Shown here piece after piece: positions 13,501 to 24,918 of a stretch of DNA of 64,000 nucleotides. Every line of letters starts with the position of its first letter. Position 1 is the first letter of the stretch. The notes under the pieces are model-generated. The model did not search any database and was not told where the DNA came from. It saw only the letters and a list, made by a program, of their open reading frames with translations. This DNA is from Cephalotus follicularis. Taxonomy: Eukaryota > Streptophyta > Magnoliopsida > Oxalidales > Cephalotaceae. The position numbers were made by a program, and so were the translations under genes. The stretch lies in the NCBI GenBank assembly GCA_001972305.1, contig BDDD01001477.1, positions 1 to 64,000 of the forward strand, given 5' to 3'.

Positions 13501-15591
13501 AACACCTCGAGCTCCAGGCCAAACAACAGGCGGGGAAAAAGGGGGAATGAAGACACCTGGGGAAATTGGTGGACCTGGAGCCGGTGACATACTAGGGGTA
13601 AGTGTCTGCAGTGGTCCAGGTGGCGGCATTCCAAGAGGTCCAAAAGGCGATCCCATGATTGGCAACGGGAGTGCAACCTGCTGATTTTCTCTCCCACCAG
13701 GCCTGCCCCTGCCTCTCCCTGGCCTACCCTTTGCTCCTTGTGGAGGACCTCTGCCAAAGGACCCTGGCTCCTGGCTTCCATATGGTGGCTGTGAACAGCC
13801 ACTTGAACTTTGGCCCCCAGCACGACGGCCAGGAATAGAACCTTTCTGCACTCTTCCTTTCCCTCCCTGGTAATCACCTTCATCCCTCCAAGAATTTGGA
13901 TCTCTCATTGAGAGACCATCATCAATGTACCTATCCCTTGAATCTTCACCGGAAGACCCAGGCCCAAACACATCAATCCTTCTTGCCCTGTCTTCTCGCA
14001 TGTATGCCCACTCTTCCTCATTTGGTGCTGATTTTATATCTGATTGCAGACCAACTTCAGTTCTCCTGGCCAGGTTGGATACAGACTCTGCTCTTCCGTA
14101 ATCAAGAGGCCTGGTTTGGATCTCTATCACGTCATAATTCTCGTTTGAGAAATTCGACAAAGTTTTTACAGCTTCACCCCTGTTTCCATCTTTTCTGTTA
14201 CCTGCCCGTCCATGAGGCCTTTCATTTTCACTCCTGTCACGACCATTCCTCGGCAACTCCCACTCTCTGCCACGATCATAGATATTGTCCCCATCTTTGG
14301 ACTCTTTATCATTACTACTGGGTTGCCTTCGTCTCCAATTCTCTCTTGATCCTTCGCGGTCCCTATTCCTGTCGCCCCAGCTATCATCTCTGCCTTTTGA
14401 TCTATCATCCCTGTGACCGTCCTTTTCCAGTTCCTTCTTCTTGAGGTCATTGCTCTTGTCATAATCTATCTCAGAGTGTTCTGACTCTTGATGATGCCTC
14501 ATATTCCTCTCTGGGCTTCTGGACCTGTTACTTTGCCCTACTTCTCTTGCATTCTTGTCTCTCATCCACGAATTTCCATCTTCATCTGTATTGAAAGACC
14601 TATCCCAGCCTTCAGTAACATCTCGACCACCGGGAATTATCTGTTGTCTATGCTTCTCATTCTTCTCCCTACCTGATCGGTCTTCACGAATTACTGGACT
14701 AGCCCTACTATCTTCTTCTAGAGCTTCTGACCTGCCTTTGCTCTTACTCTTTTCTGCATCAACCCTTCTCTCTTCCCTGCTGTTAGATTTCAGACCCTTC
14801 TCAATGTTTGAATCTAAACCCTTGCTTTTACTCTCACTGGGTTCATTTCTTGTTAATAAACTTCTTTCTTTGGAACTCTCATACTTAGAATCAGAAGGCT
14901 TTCCAAATTTTGTATCAGCTCTTTCAGGCTGGTTTTCTTCAGCTTTCTTGACAACATCCGATTCATCCCATCTTCTCCTAGAATTTCTAGCCGGTTCAGA
15001 AGAAGTATGACCCTTTTCTCGGCTGCTTTCTCTCTTTTCAGAAAATTTGGAATCCCTATCCAGAGACTTCTCAAGATCCCCATCATGGGACCTTTCTTCT
15101 TTGCTTTTACTTCCACTCTTGGAACTCTCAGGCACTGAGAACTTTGAGGTCATTTTCCTACAGTCACTTTCATCGCCCCGACTGTGTCCTCTATTCCCTG
15201 ACTTATCTCCATCATGCTTGTGATCTAATTCTCCATCCTGGTACCAAATGCTCAACTTTTCTAAGGAACTCTCCTCTTGCTTTCTCTTCATCAACTTAGA
15301 ACGCTGTTCTTTTCTTGTGTCATAATCATCTTCGTCACTTTCAGCTCTGCTTGAACCACTCGACCTCTTCCGGTTCTCACTTCTATCCCCTGAGCCTCTC
15401 CTCCTTCCACTGCCATCTATCACTTCAGCTTCTTCTCCATTGCCAGACTTTCTAGACTTACTTGACCTGTGCTTCCTTTTATCAATGCCCTCCCTTTCTT
15501 CATCATCCCCAGGCCGATCACTTTTCACATCTGAGCCATCATCAATGTCCCGTTTCAGGTAACTCCGAGTACGTTCAGGTGAATCCCCCAT
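10516..15591 (-). CDS. MTB: m6A methyltransferase complex subunit MTB (METTL14 homologue)
   Basis: MTB pairs with MTA (METTL3 homologue) in the nuclear complex that writes N6-methyladenosine on mRNA. Coding exons on the minus strand are 12892-15591, 12479-12562, 12249-12353, 11990-12098, 11623-11774 and 10516-10950. All have GT-AG junctions and keep frame, giving 1,194 residues. Residues 1 to about 520 are a highly charged, disordered region rich in Arg, Ser, Asp and Glu. About 600-790 is Gly/Pro-rich with RGG-like stretches. The MT-A70 domain begins near 820 ([20 protein letters not shown]), carries DPPW at 869-872, and continues through [33 protein letters not shown] and [18 protein letters not shown]. 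The C-terminal tail is low complexity. Animal METTL14 has a degenerate EPPL-type motif here, whereas plant MTB keeps DPPW. The first exon carries three quarters of the protein. Confidence 0.94.
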
Positions 15592-16260
15592 TTGATGTGT
15601 CTCCCTAAGTAATAATTCCTCTATATATTGAAATACAACAGTGTTTAAATATACGTGTTAACTGAATGATCAAATCATCCTGAAACCAAATAGAAAAGAG
15701 TGAGCTAATGAATAAATAAACCACACCTAACCTCAAAGAATGAAAAATCGCAATCTCATAGTCCCTAAGAAAAGGCCAATATTAAAAATAAAGCTGTTTC
15801 ACTAATACAATAAAATATGTACGTCGTCCACAAAACAGAACTTGAAAAACCATACTTGAATAAATCAAGAAAGTCGCAGAAAACCGCCTTAGACAATGAC
15901 ATTGCGTGAGGGTCGGTTAAGTAAAGGGTTTAAACTTTCCTTCATAGTCTCAGCAGCCAAACACAGCACAGTTGATTTCACAACCAAATTCATTCGTCCA
16001 ATTACATATACAGACAAAATCCCAGAACTTATATTGTTGAATTTTAAAAATTTAGAAAATTAAACCAACTGCCACCAGCAAAACCCCTAAAAATCGTTTT
16101 GATAAACTCGTGCTGCATCTTATACACAATACAGAGAGAGAGTGAGAGATGAAAATTGTATAGAGAGAATTACCTTCGGCCCGGAGAATGCAAGAGAAAC
16201 CCTAGAAACCTCAGTTAATACGGTTTCATTTTAAGAGGCATCTCTCTTCTCTACAATACA
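15592..16260 (-). other. MTB 5'UTR with a likely leader intron, and promoter-proximal DNA
   Basis: Reading on the minus strand, an acceptor-like TTAG lies at 15,605-15,608, 13 bp upstream of the MTB ATG. A donor-like AAG/GTAATT lies at 16,170-16,176. Together they suggest a non-coding first exon at about 16,174-16,240 and a leader intron of about 570 bp. A CCCTAG/AAACC-rich stretch (16,195-16,215) sits in the presumed leader. This is inferred from splice-site sequence only; cDNA would decide. Confidence 0.45.
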
Positions 16261-16552
16261 AACTACGAAGACACACAAGTCAAAATTATATTCTTTTTGT
16301 TTTTACATCTTTTTTATTTTTTATTTTTTATTTTTTTGATATAACATCTAAGTGTATAAATCATTGTAGAGTATTATTCAATTTAATAAAAATACACAAT
16401 TTTTTTTTTCTTTTTGTAGGTTACGAATATAGTTTGTCACCCTACCCTACCATCTATAAAACCATCTATAAAATATCCTTACTTTATTTTTATAACATAA
16501 TTAATTATATATAGATAGATACCAAAGTATATTACTATTAGTGCTACATAGT
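16261..16552. other. Short AT-rich spacer between MTB and the 3.2-kb LTR element
   Basis: T-rich and TA-rich DNA with no ORF of note. It probably holds the MTB promoter, but no individual TATA or other element can be assigned with confidence. Confidence 0.5.
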
Positions 16553-16557
16553 GCAGC

Positions 16558-19500
16558 TGTAACGCCCCAAACCCTAAGAGTCAACCTCCAATGTTTGACG
16601 CGCTACTAACAATATCATTCATTATCCAATATTCAGTGGAAATTAAAACATTTAAAACAATATAATGCATGCGGAACAGTCCAAATAAAATATCACATTA
16701 TGTGGATAAACCATGTGTTATACAATATTGTTCATAAAAACTCTGACATAAGTCGGCAAGTCAAAAAATACAATATTCAAAAATATAATTAAGTTGGTCG
16801 TCGTTGTGGAGGAGACTCACCCGGGGCTTCAATCTTCAGCTTGCTTGCGAAACTCCACTTATACCTGACCCATTACATTAAAATGCAATGGGTCAGCGAC
16901 CACTGGTCGTGTAGGAACTACAACCCACTAATGCATGGAGATGCAGATGTAGCAGGCAGTATGCAATGCAATGAGATACAATAATAGCAGTACAGTATAA
17001 CACTTCATTCATTCACTACTAGCAGTCAATAACAGTACGATCCATTCCGTATAATTCCTTAACAGCCATTCACAGTCACTAACAATGATTCACAACCATT
17101 AACCGTCATAATAAATCCTTCATCGGCATCCCCTACTAAAGGAGGAGCAATAACGCACCCCAGACGTTAAGGCAGAGGAGCCGGGACAGGAATAATCATT
17201 ACATTTTAGGCAGACCGGTTTCTCGGATTCCTCGGCTTTAGGCAGAGCAATATACTTGCTCTAGGCGTTATAGGCAGAGGAGAGGAATACATTCATTTAT
17301 ACAGTAACCGTTATTTAATACACAATACAATAACATTAACCGTAACATTCAGTGTGGCTCATCTCGGTCGGTGATCAATCGACTCATCTCAATTGGTGAT
17401 CCTACGACTCATCCGGTCGGTGATGTTCGGTGACCCACCTGGTTCAGCTCAATTTGGTGACCCATTAGGTCATCTCGGAAAATAGCCTTACTGGCTCATC
17501 TCGGTCGGTGATCTCCGTAGGGCTCATCTCGGTCGGTGATCCAGTACATTACATTACACTACATTAACAGTACATTACATTATACTAACACTACATTTCC
17601 ATTCACTGTAGGGTCTGCCTTTATAGTATTACACTACGTTTACACTACTTTATTCCGCACTTATCATCTATATATGTAGCACTTATCACTTATCCCTTAA
17701 TATTATTTTATTGCACTTATCATCTATATATTAATACAATCCCAGTAATCTAACTTTGTATTTGACGCATAACGGGATGCACGCATGGGGCACATGCTAT
17801 GTGCAATGCACATATTGGATACATCCGTACTACCACTAAAACTTCTCTCCTTGAGCGCATGTAGGGCCGCTGCTTAGTGCATATCTTGCATGCTCTAGAC
17901 GCATGCAAGAGCAATGTACGACGTGAGCTTTCATGCATGCAATAGCATGTTGGAGATACAGAGCAGAGAGCAAGTTCGACAGGAGACATGCAGAAAAGGC
18001 TCGCGAGCACTCCTCGGGTGGCATGGCAGAGGAGAGTTCTGGTGCGCCCAAGTGGAGAGCTCTGGCGCATACCAGAAGAAGCCATGGCTGGCTTCTCGAC
18101 GCTGAGCAGAGGAGGGCCATAACGTATGTCACCTCGGCATTTTGGTAGAGGAAAGCACTTGCTTGCATGCATGCTGAGGAGGCATGCAGAGGAGAGCTCT
18201 CATTGCTGTTACATGCTTGAATGCGTGCATGGAAGAGGATGGAGAGCTTGGTAGTGGTTCCTCAGCATTTTCGGTGGTGAGCTCGGCACTTGGCCAGTAG
18301 TAACGCACGCTCATGTCGTTTACGTTGGGCATGCCTGGTACAGTAGAGAGCTCAATATGGAGAGCTCGCGCAACACCTGGGCGCATGGATCCTCGGCGTA
18401 TGGCCATCTCGGCTCATGGCAGAGGACGACGCGCTCGGGTGCGAGGCAGATGATGGCTTAGCATGCGTTACATGTTCAGGCTTGGCAGAGAAGAGCCATA
18501 TAAGAGTGGAGAGCTCTGACTGTCGACTTAGCATGCTGAGAACGCATACAGATAGGGGAGAGCTCGGTATGTACGGTGGTAATGGCAGAGGGGAAGCTCT
18601 GGCGTCGTAACAAGCTTAGACGCATGCAGAGGACAGCGCTCGTGGTAGAGGTGCTTCACATGCTCCTCAACACCTCGACATACTACCCAGGCATATACGT
18701 GGCGCACCTCGGACACCTGCTAGAGGAATGGCATGGCTGCCTCCTCGGACACAAGGCAATGGCACCCCCAATACATGAAGATGGCAGAGGTTGTGCACCT
18801 AAGTCGCCTGCTGAGGACGCATGCATAAACAGTTGGAGCTCAGCACTTTGCATGCACGAGACGCAGGCGGTGGGCAATGGAGGGCTCGCCATACTGGCAC
18901 AACCTCAGCGCATAACTTGGGTGTGTATGGCACCTCAACCGCGTGCATAGGTGCATGACACTGGGCTTCCTTGGCATTGTGTCATACTCACAGTACTGAT
19001 GCGTCCTCTGCATCGTATCAGGTTCACGATGCCCACGATAAAGAGTTCGGTACATGGCGTCACACGCTTTAGTGTCCAATAACCCCTTCTATCAGCACAC
19101 ATGAATTCACTAATCCTAATACCCATCAATTTCAGAGGACTATTAAACACCTTCTAACCTTTCAATCATTCATTTGTTCAGTACATTATTTCCAGCATGT
19201 AAAAAGGACAAGATATACTATTTATAAAACACATGCTCTGAGTAGGTAGTAGAACCTACCTGGAAATGGTGAGCTCTCTTCGACCACTGGTTCCTCCTTT
19301 GCCTTCCTTCCTTTGCTCACTGCTACAATTTCTCCTTGTCACTTTCTCTACCGAAATGCCAACAGCCCTCACTCCACTCTCCACTTCTCTATTTATAGCT
19401 GTCAGTGGAATTCTCTAGAATTCCCTGGAGCATTCTCGCCATTCTCATCACAGAATTGGGGTGAGGACTTGTGTGTTGGCCCAACACTCCCTTTTTCCTC

Positions 19501-19742
19501 TTTTAATTTCTATTTAGTCCAGGTCATGCCTTCTTCATTCCCTCATAAATTCGCCCAAAGTCATAAGGCCCAATTCTAAATTCAAATGCCATTTCTTCCT
19601 TAATTCGATTCCAACCCATCATATTTTAAGCCCAATAGCAATAATGAATATTTCAAGCCCAATTCTCCTTTAAACAATTCGGCTTGACTTTCGGTCCAGT
19701 CCAATAGTCATTCTTTTATATTATAAAATTTCGGGTATTACA
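16558..19742. mobile_element. 3.2-kb element with TGTAA...TTACA ends, probably a solo LTR
   Basis: The left end TGTAACGCCCCAAA and the right end TTTCGGGTATTACA are imperfect inverted repeats (11 of 14 positions match). Flanking 5-mers GCAGC (16,553-16,557) and ACAGC (19,743-19,747) differ at one base, as expected for an old target duplication. No gag-pol ORF lies inside, and its short ORFs overlap on both strands. TG...CA ends and 5-bp duplications fit an LTR, and 3 kb is within the range of long plant Ty3/Gypsy LTRs such as Tekay/Del. A TATAAATA motif on the minus strand (about 19,388-19,398) hints at minus transcription, but orientation is not settled. Internal repeats occur at 17,345-17,545 and 18,000-18,600. 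Confidence 0.6.
17345..17545. repeat. Degenerate minisatellite inside the 3.2-kb element
   Basis: About seven irregular units of 25-35 bp are built around GGCTCATCTCGGTCGGTGAT. Near-exact copies start at about 17,354, 17,497 and 17,521, with more diverged copies between. No ORF runs through all units. Confidence 0.75.
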
Positions 19743-20881
19743 ACAGCCATGAGCCACCCTCTTTAAATTTCTATTTTCTTGCTGAATCAAGAAATGTCAT
19801 CACCACTCTTTAGGTAATATATTTAATCTCATCTCTCTCATGATAAAAAGTGATATAATAGATTGACAAAATTAGTTTCAAACTTACGATACCATATTGT
19901 TGGGTACCCACAATTTTTTAAAACATTATATTTGTTTTATATTATTGAGTATTGTATTATGAGAATATGAAATTTTCTTTATAAACGGAAAGGGTACGGG
20001 TATTAATAAGTTTTCACAGAGACGGGAACGGGATCTTTAACAATACACGTACGAGTATGAGGAGGACACGGGACAAAATTAAAAAAAACTGAGACGAAGA
20101 CGGAGATTATAGTATTCGTATCCGACCATCCCCATTGTCATCCTTATGCATAATGCCATAACGTAGTACAATCTTTAAATTGGTTGGGTTTTAGTTTGGT
20201 CAAAATTCAATCTGGGAGCCCAGTTCTGACCCACTTTTTCAAAGACATAAAGAACTATTAATGCCATGAGTCAATCTAACTGTCACTAAAATGACTAGTG
20301 GAATTTTCCCGAAAGTTCTTGTCGAATATTATTGTCACATTGTATGTATTTTCAAACATCACTTTTGATCTTTAGCAAATCATATATTTGAAGAAGTGTA
20401 TAAACAGAATTGGCTACATTTCTTATGTGATTTACTCTCCACGTATATGCCTAGTCAAATTAATGAGAGCTTCCATAAAGTATCCGGCCAAATGTTAATT
20501 AATCATTTTATATCACTGTTTTGGCCATTTAACAGTGGATTACCACTTTGATCAGGTCGATGTGTAGAAAATGAATGTAAACAATATTATCAAAACACGG
20601 TCTCAAAAATTAAAAAAACTAATTATAACTCGCATCTGATTACGTTTGATTAGTTGTTTTCAAAAGAATTTTTAGTTCCCAAAAACCATTTTTCTGTTTT
20701 CTATCCATGAAAGTGTTTTTGTATGTGAATTTTCAAAAATAAACCCAAGAACCTGTTTTGCAAAGTTTCCACTTCCTTTCCCCAGAAACACAAAAGTTTC
20801 AAGACATATGTACTTATATAGGTCTTTGACATTGGTAATAAACACCAATGATTTAATAAAAAATTTATATAAAATTACATG
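19743..20881. other. Intergenic region, no gene seen
   Basis: AT-rich DNA with stop codons in all frames. The only ORF of note (20,672-20,884, minus) has no recognisable feature. No repeat boundary is evident. Confidence 0.55.
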
Positions 20882-20886
20882 CATTG

Positions 20887-21396
20887 TGTTGATACAAAAA
20901 ATCTCTACTCAACAGTATCTCACGTGTAGGACTTTGATTTATTAAGAGAAACACTGTAAAAGCTCCAAGAAGATGATATGGATGGTGGTGTGATTGTGTT
21001 CCCTGCACAAGTAAGCAAACAAATCGTAGGTCCAGGAGGGTGTACTCCCGGGGACACTTCGATACTTAAGTCAGACAAGGCAAGCAAGAACACGATCACA
21101 TGGTGCTTTAGTATATAAAAATGGCTGACCTGTGTAATATCGTTGATTCTTGTATTTATAGGAAATGATTGTAACTGTCTGCTTGACTTTCGCAAGTGAT
21201 ATGTGTTCCCCTAAGAAAATACCGAGAATCTCGGTATTTCCCCTGATCTCCACCTGATTTGTTGCCCTTGGCGTTATGGCACGTTATTGCTTCAGATTGT
21301 AACGTCTGACCACGTGTCTATTGCTCTGGTGAACATCTGGCTTCACGACCTAAGGACACGTAACACTATTCTTTAAGTAGAATTTTTACCGTATCA
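20887..21396 (-). mobile_element. Solo LTR, Tat family, 510 bp, target duplication CATTG
   Basis: The sequence starts TGTTGATAC and ends GTATCA. It is flanked by perfect CATTG repeats at 20,882-20,886 and 21,397-21,401. It shares the conserved leader block (21,029-21,060) with the LTRs of the complete copy at 40,899-50,276. A minus-strand TATA (reverse complement of GTATTTATAGG, about 21,152) precedes that block. It is shorter than the 936-bp LTRs because the U3 part differs. No internal region is attached, so it is a solo LTR left by recombination. Confidence 0.9.
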
Positions 21397-21682
21397 CATT
21401 GGATCTTCAAATTGCCATAGTCCCTTCACTAGTACGTAACTAGTGCAATACATTGATAATTTTAGTTTTATCTAATGTAATCGTGGTATTATATGATTGT
21501 CAACAAAATTGTTAAAATTATTTTGTAATTTTGTTCAATTTGATATGGATGTTTCTTTGAAACCACCTTTTTGTTTAATTATTGAAATAATGCCAAAACA
21601 ATTGTTTTGTGTTTTTTGTGTGTGTGGAGAAAATAGATTTTTAAGTAACAAAGTAAATCAAATCTTATGGTACAATATTTCC

Positions 21683-22449
21683 CGTTGATGCAGAAATCTT
21701 TCCATCAACAGTACCCCGCGTGTAAATGCTTGATTTGTTTAGAAAAATGTTGGAATCAGTCCGAGAAAGAGGTGTTTGTTGGTTGATGATCCCTGCACAA
21801 GTAAAAGACAAGGGTAGAAGGTCCAGGAGGTTGTTCTCCCGGGGACACTCCGACGCTCTAGTTAGTGATTGCACAGAGAATACTATGTTCTTTTGGGTGC
21901 TAAAGTGGCTGACCTTGTTAAAGTCGTTTGATTTAGTATTTATAGACCTCCAATGTTACTGTTGAGCTTTCAATCAGGAGTTGGTGGTTGCCCCTAAAGA
22001 AAATGCCTCAAGAATGACATTTTCCCTGATCTCCGCCGGATTTGGTGGCCTTTTCCCTTTTTGATATGGTGGCGTGCACGGATTTGGTGGCCTTCTCCCT
22101 TTTTGATGTAGTGGCAGGCCACGTCTTCGGATTTGGTGGCCTTCTCCCTTTTTGATGCGGTGGCAGACCACGTCTTCGGATTTGATGACCTTCTCCCTTT
22201 TTGATGTGGTGGCGTGCACGTCTTCGGATTTGGTGGCATTCTCCCTTTTTGATGTGGTGACAGGCCACGTCTTCGGATTTGGTGGCCTTCTCCCTTTCTG
22301 ATGTGGTGGCAGGTCACGTCTTCGGATTTGGTGACCTTCTCCATTTTTGATATGGTGGCAGGCTACGTGCCCAGCCCCTGGAATGACATATGTCGTCCTT
22401 TCCTGGAGGCACTTGTCCTTATGCTTAAAAAATGAATTTTCTCATACCA
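21683..22449 (-). mobile_element. Solo LTR, Tat family, 767 bp, target duplication TTTCC
   Basis: The LTR begins CGTTGATGC (first T of the usual TGTTGATAC changed to C) and ends CATACCA. Perfect TTTCC repeats flank it at 21,678-21,682 and 22,450-22,454. The conserved leader block is at 21,820-21,855, and a minus-strand TATA lies at about 21,935-21,945. The U3 part contains a seven-unit, 49-bp minisatellite not seen in the other copies. All three minus frames stay open across those units, which explains the overlapping ORFs there. Confidence 0.9.
22038..22372. repeat. Seven-unit minisatellite (42-49 bp) in LTR U3
   Basis: Units start with GGATTTGGTG at 22,038, 22,080, 22,129, 22,178 (GGATTTGATG), 22,226, 22,275 and 22,324. 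Spacings are 42, 49, 49, 48, 49 and 49 bp. Most units end in CACGTCTTC, giving ACGTG on the minus strand, the transcribed direction. The array lies about 100-430 bp upstream of the LTR TATA box, where enhancer repeats would sit. Confidence 0.92.
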
Positions 22450-22782
22450 TTTCCTAAAACATATGTTAAATTGAAAAACCAAATCAATGTGTCAACTTTA
22501 ATAATTTTTGACAACGAAAATATTTAATGTAAAAAAAGCATTAAACATCCAAAATTTATTGAAATTGAATGTCAAACGACATCTTTATTATAATGATCAA
22601 TTGTGAGATGTTTTAAATCTACATCTCAAATTTTTGATCAACAAACGAATCATTAATTAAAAATGTACATACAATCAACGTTTCTTCTCAATTATTTTTA
22701 ATTTTTTTTTACATGTCTTTGTATTCTTCAAGCATTTTTTTCATATTAACTTTTGGTTAAGAAACTTACTAAATATGGATAT

Positions 22783-24165
22783 TGTTGATGCAGAAAATTA
22801 TTCCTCAACAGTCCTCCAGTGAGCAGAGGGTTTATTTATTGGGGAAGAGACGACGATGCTCCGAAGAGTGTTTTGTGGTGGTCTGCTTCCTGCTTTCTCT
22901 GGTCTTCCCTACATACACAGTGAACAAACTGTCGAAATCCCAGGAGTTTTACGCTCGGGGACCCTCCGATGCTAAAGTCAGTATTTGACAGAGAAGAATA
23001 GTGTATATGTGAGAGAGATTGTATCATTGTTGTAAGGGGTACTTGTAGTCCTCTGTTGTAACTGTCCAACAAGCATTATGGAGGTGGAGTTAATGGTCCC
23101 TAGGAAACTGCCTGATTTGTAAGGATGTTTCCTTATCTCTTCCAATTATTTATCCCATAATGGAGAGATTATCTCCCTCATTATGACCATGATCTTGGTA
23201 TTTAATCCATACTCATGGGTTTTCAACACATGTATCAGCATCTCCATTGATGCAAATTTTTTTCATATCATATGTCCCACTGGTCCTTCTTTTCTGTACT
23301 TTGCAGAGGAGCAGGAGCATTCGTGAGGTAGTCTTGCTTTGAGCAGACCTTGGATGCTAGTGCTCTCTTAGGAGTCTTTAAGCTGTAGAGGTGTAGTCCT
23401 GCTCGGGTTGCTGCCTTGGGAGCCTTATTGTTTCCATAGAAGTCTTTGAGAAGCTTGATTGTTAATGCTTTAGTCCACTTGAGATTTGGATGTCGATTGA
23501 GCTTTCTGTCTCCTGAGCCTGCTTCAGTGGCGGTTGTTGCTTCTTTGCCCGAGGATGTCCAGGGCCATATTCCCGAGCTTTTAGCTTGTATTTTCCTTTA
23601 TTTGCTTTGTATTATAATATTATACTGTTTTGGATTTGCTCCCTGGAAAGTCTTTTTTTATTTGCCCCCTTATGGGTCTTTTTTTATTTGCTCATTGGGA
23701 GTCTTTTTGGATTTACTCCCTAGGGAGTCTTTTTTTATTTGCCCACTTGGGGGTCTTCTTGGATTTATTCCATGGGGAGTCTTTTCTAATTTTCCCGCTT
23801 AGGGGTCTTCTCTGATTTGCTCCATGGGGGGTCTTTTTTTATTTTCCCCCTTAGGAGTTCCTCTGGTCCTCCTCTTGGGAGTCTCGTATGGTCCTCCTCC
23901 TGGGAGTTCCTCTGGTGCTCCTCTTGGGAGCCTCGTCTGGTCCTCCTCTTGGGAGTTCCTCTGCCAGGACACACATCACTGGTCTACTCGGTTTGCTCAG
24001 CCAGGACACACAACAGTGGTCTTCTCGATCTGCTCGGCCAGGACACACATGATCACTGCTTGGCCAACATAAGAACACTGGTTGCTCGGCAAGTCTGCTT
24101 GGACTGGTCGGCAAGTATACTTGGACTGCTCGGCATGTCTACCCGGATTACCCGGGTTAGGTAAT
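22783..24165 (-). mobile_element. Truncated Tat-family element: 3' LTR plus 3' internal fragment
   Basis: 22,783-23,270 is an LTR (TGTTGATGC...CATATCA) with a diverged leader block near 22,938-22,975. It is followed directly by TATGTCCCACTGGTCC, matching the polypurine-tract side of the complete element at 41,835. 23,271 to about 24,165 is then the non-coding 3' internal region, rich in repeated GGGAGTCTTTTT and TTGGGAGTCC-type blocks like those at 43,190-43,370. No gag-pol remains. The right boundary is approximate and no target duplication is seen, so the copy was truncated on that side. Confidence 0.75.
23640..23965. repeat. Irregular tandem repeat in the 3' internal fragment
   Basis: Roughly 28-35-bp units alternate TTTTTATTTGC with CCC-TGGGGAGTC (23,640-23,850). 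They pass into units built on GGTCCTCCTCTTGGGAGT (23,860-23,965), then three copies of GCCAGGACACACA (23,963-24,045). Short ORFs on both strands are by-products of this repetition. Confidence 0.7.
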
Positions 24166-24913
24166 AAGTTAATATTTAATTTTTTAATATAAAATTATAA
24201 ATCATCGAGTCTAATTAGTGCTAAATATATACAATTGCTAATAATATTGACAATTAACAACTAAATTAGTGCATATCATTTACATATTTTGTCCCCTCTA
24301 ATAATTTTTAAGTCTATCAAACTTTCTTTAGCCAATCAAACTTTGATATGTAGATGTTAGACATGGATTAATTTATTAAAATTGAGTATTTTAAAATGCT
24401 TAATTATGATGTGTTTGAGATTTCAATTTTTTAATTATATAGATAAGTGCTTAATTCAATTATTATTAATTGTGTATCCACAACTGAAATCTACTTATTA
24501 TGAAATGACTAAACATAGAATTGAACTGTAATGGAAATGAATCATTTACAACATTTTTTGTGCAGTATTTATACAACACTTTTAATCCGAGTCACACATT
24601 AAAATATAATAGTTTAATTAGACCATTATATTTCATTAAAAGTGAAGATTTAAAGTATTACCTAAAAAGTATCCATCTCCGAGCTATCATTAATTAGTTT
24701 AGAAAACTTACCACTAAAATTGAGGTTACCAAATTTAAGGCTCTCCTTCCATTTGTCAGAATTTCATGAGTATGGGTTAACTTAGAATAATATTTTAATT
24801 TAAAAGAAGATTAATATTTTTATATTTGTATAAACCGATTGAATAATGGTTTATGTACACAAAGTTAAAGGCCTAATAAAATAGATAAGTGATTTTATCA
24901 AAACAAAAATATG
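24166..24913. other. AT-rich intergenic spacer, no gene seen
   Basis: Very AT-rich sequence without ORFs, between the truncated element and the next solo LTR. Nothing else is recognised. Confidence 0.55.
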
Positions 24914-24918
24914 CGCAT

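Noticed and set aside
13896-14444. Long plus-strand ORF (182 codons) opposite MTB, plus several others in 13.1-15.1 kb
   Set aside because: They are antisense shadows of the MTB first exon. Its Arg/Ser/Asp-rich codons leave few stops on the other strand. No domain is visible.
17750-19150. Dense overlapping ORFs on both strands
   Set aside because: They lie inside the GC-richer 3.2-kb element and overlap one another in several frames, without conserved motifs. Composition explains them.
21974-22344. Three overlapping minus-strand ORFs with HQKGR-type repeats; CRISPR-like regular spacing
   Set aside because: They come from the 49-bp minisatellite in an LTR. There are no unique spacers between identical repeats, and the genome is a plant nuclear one.
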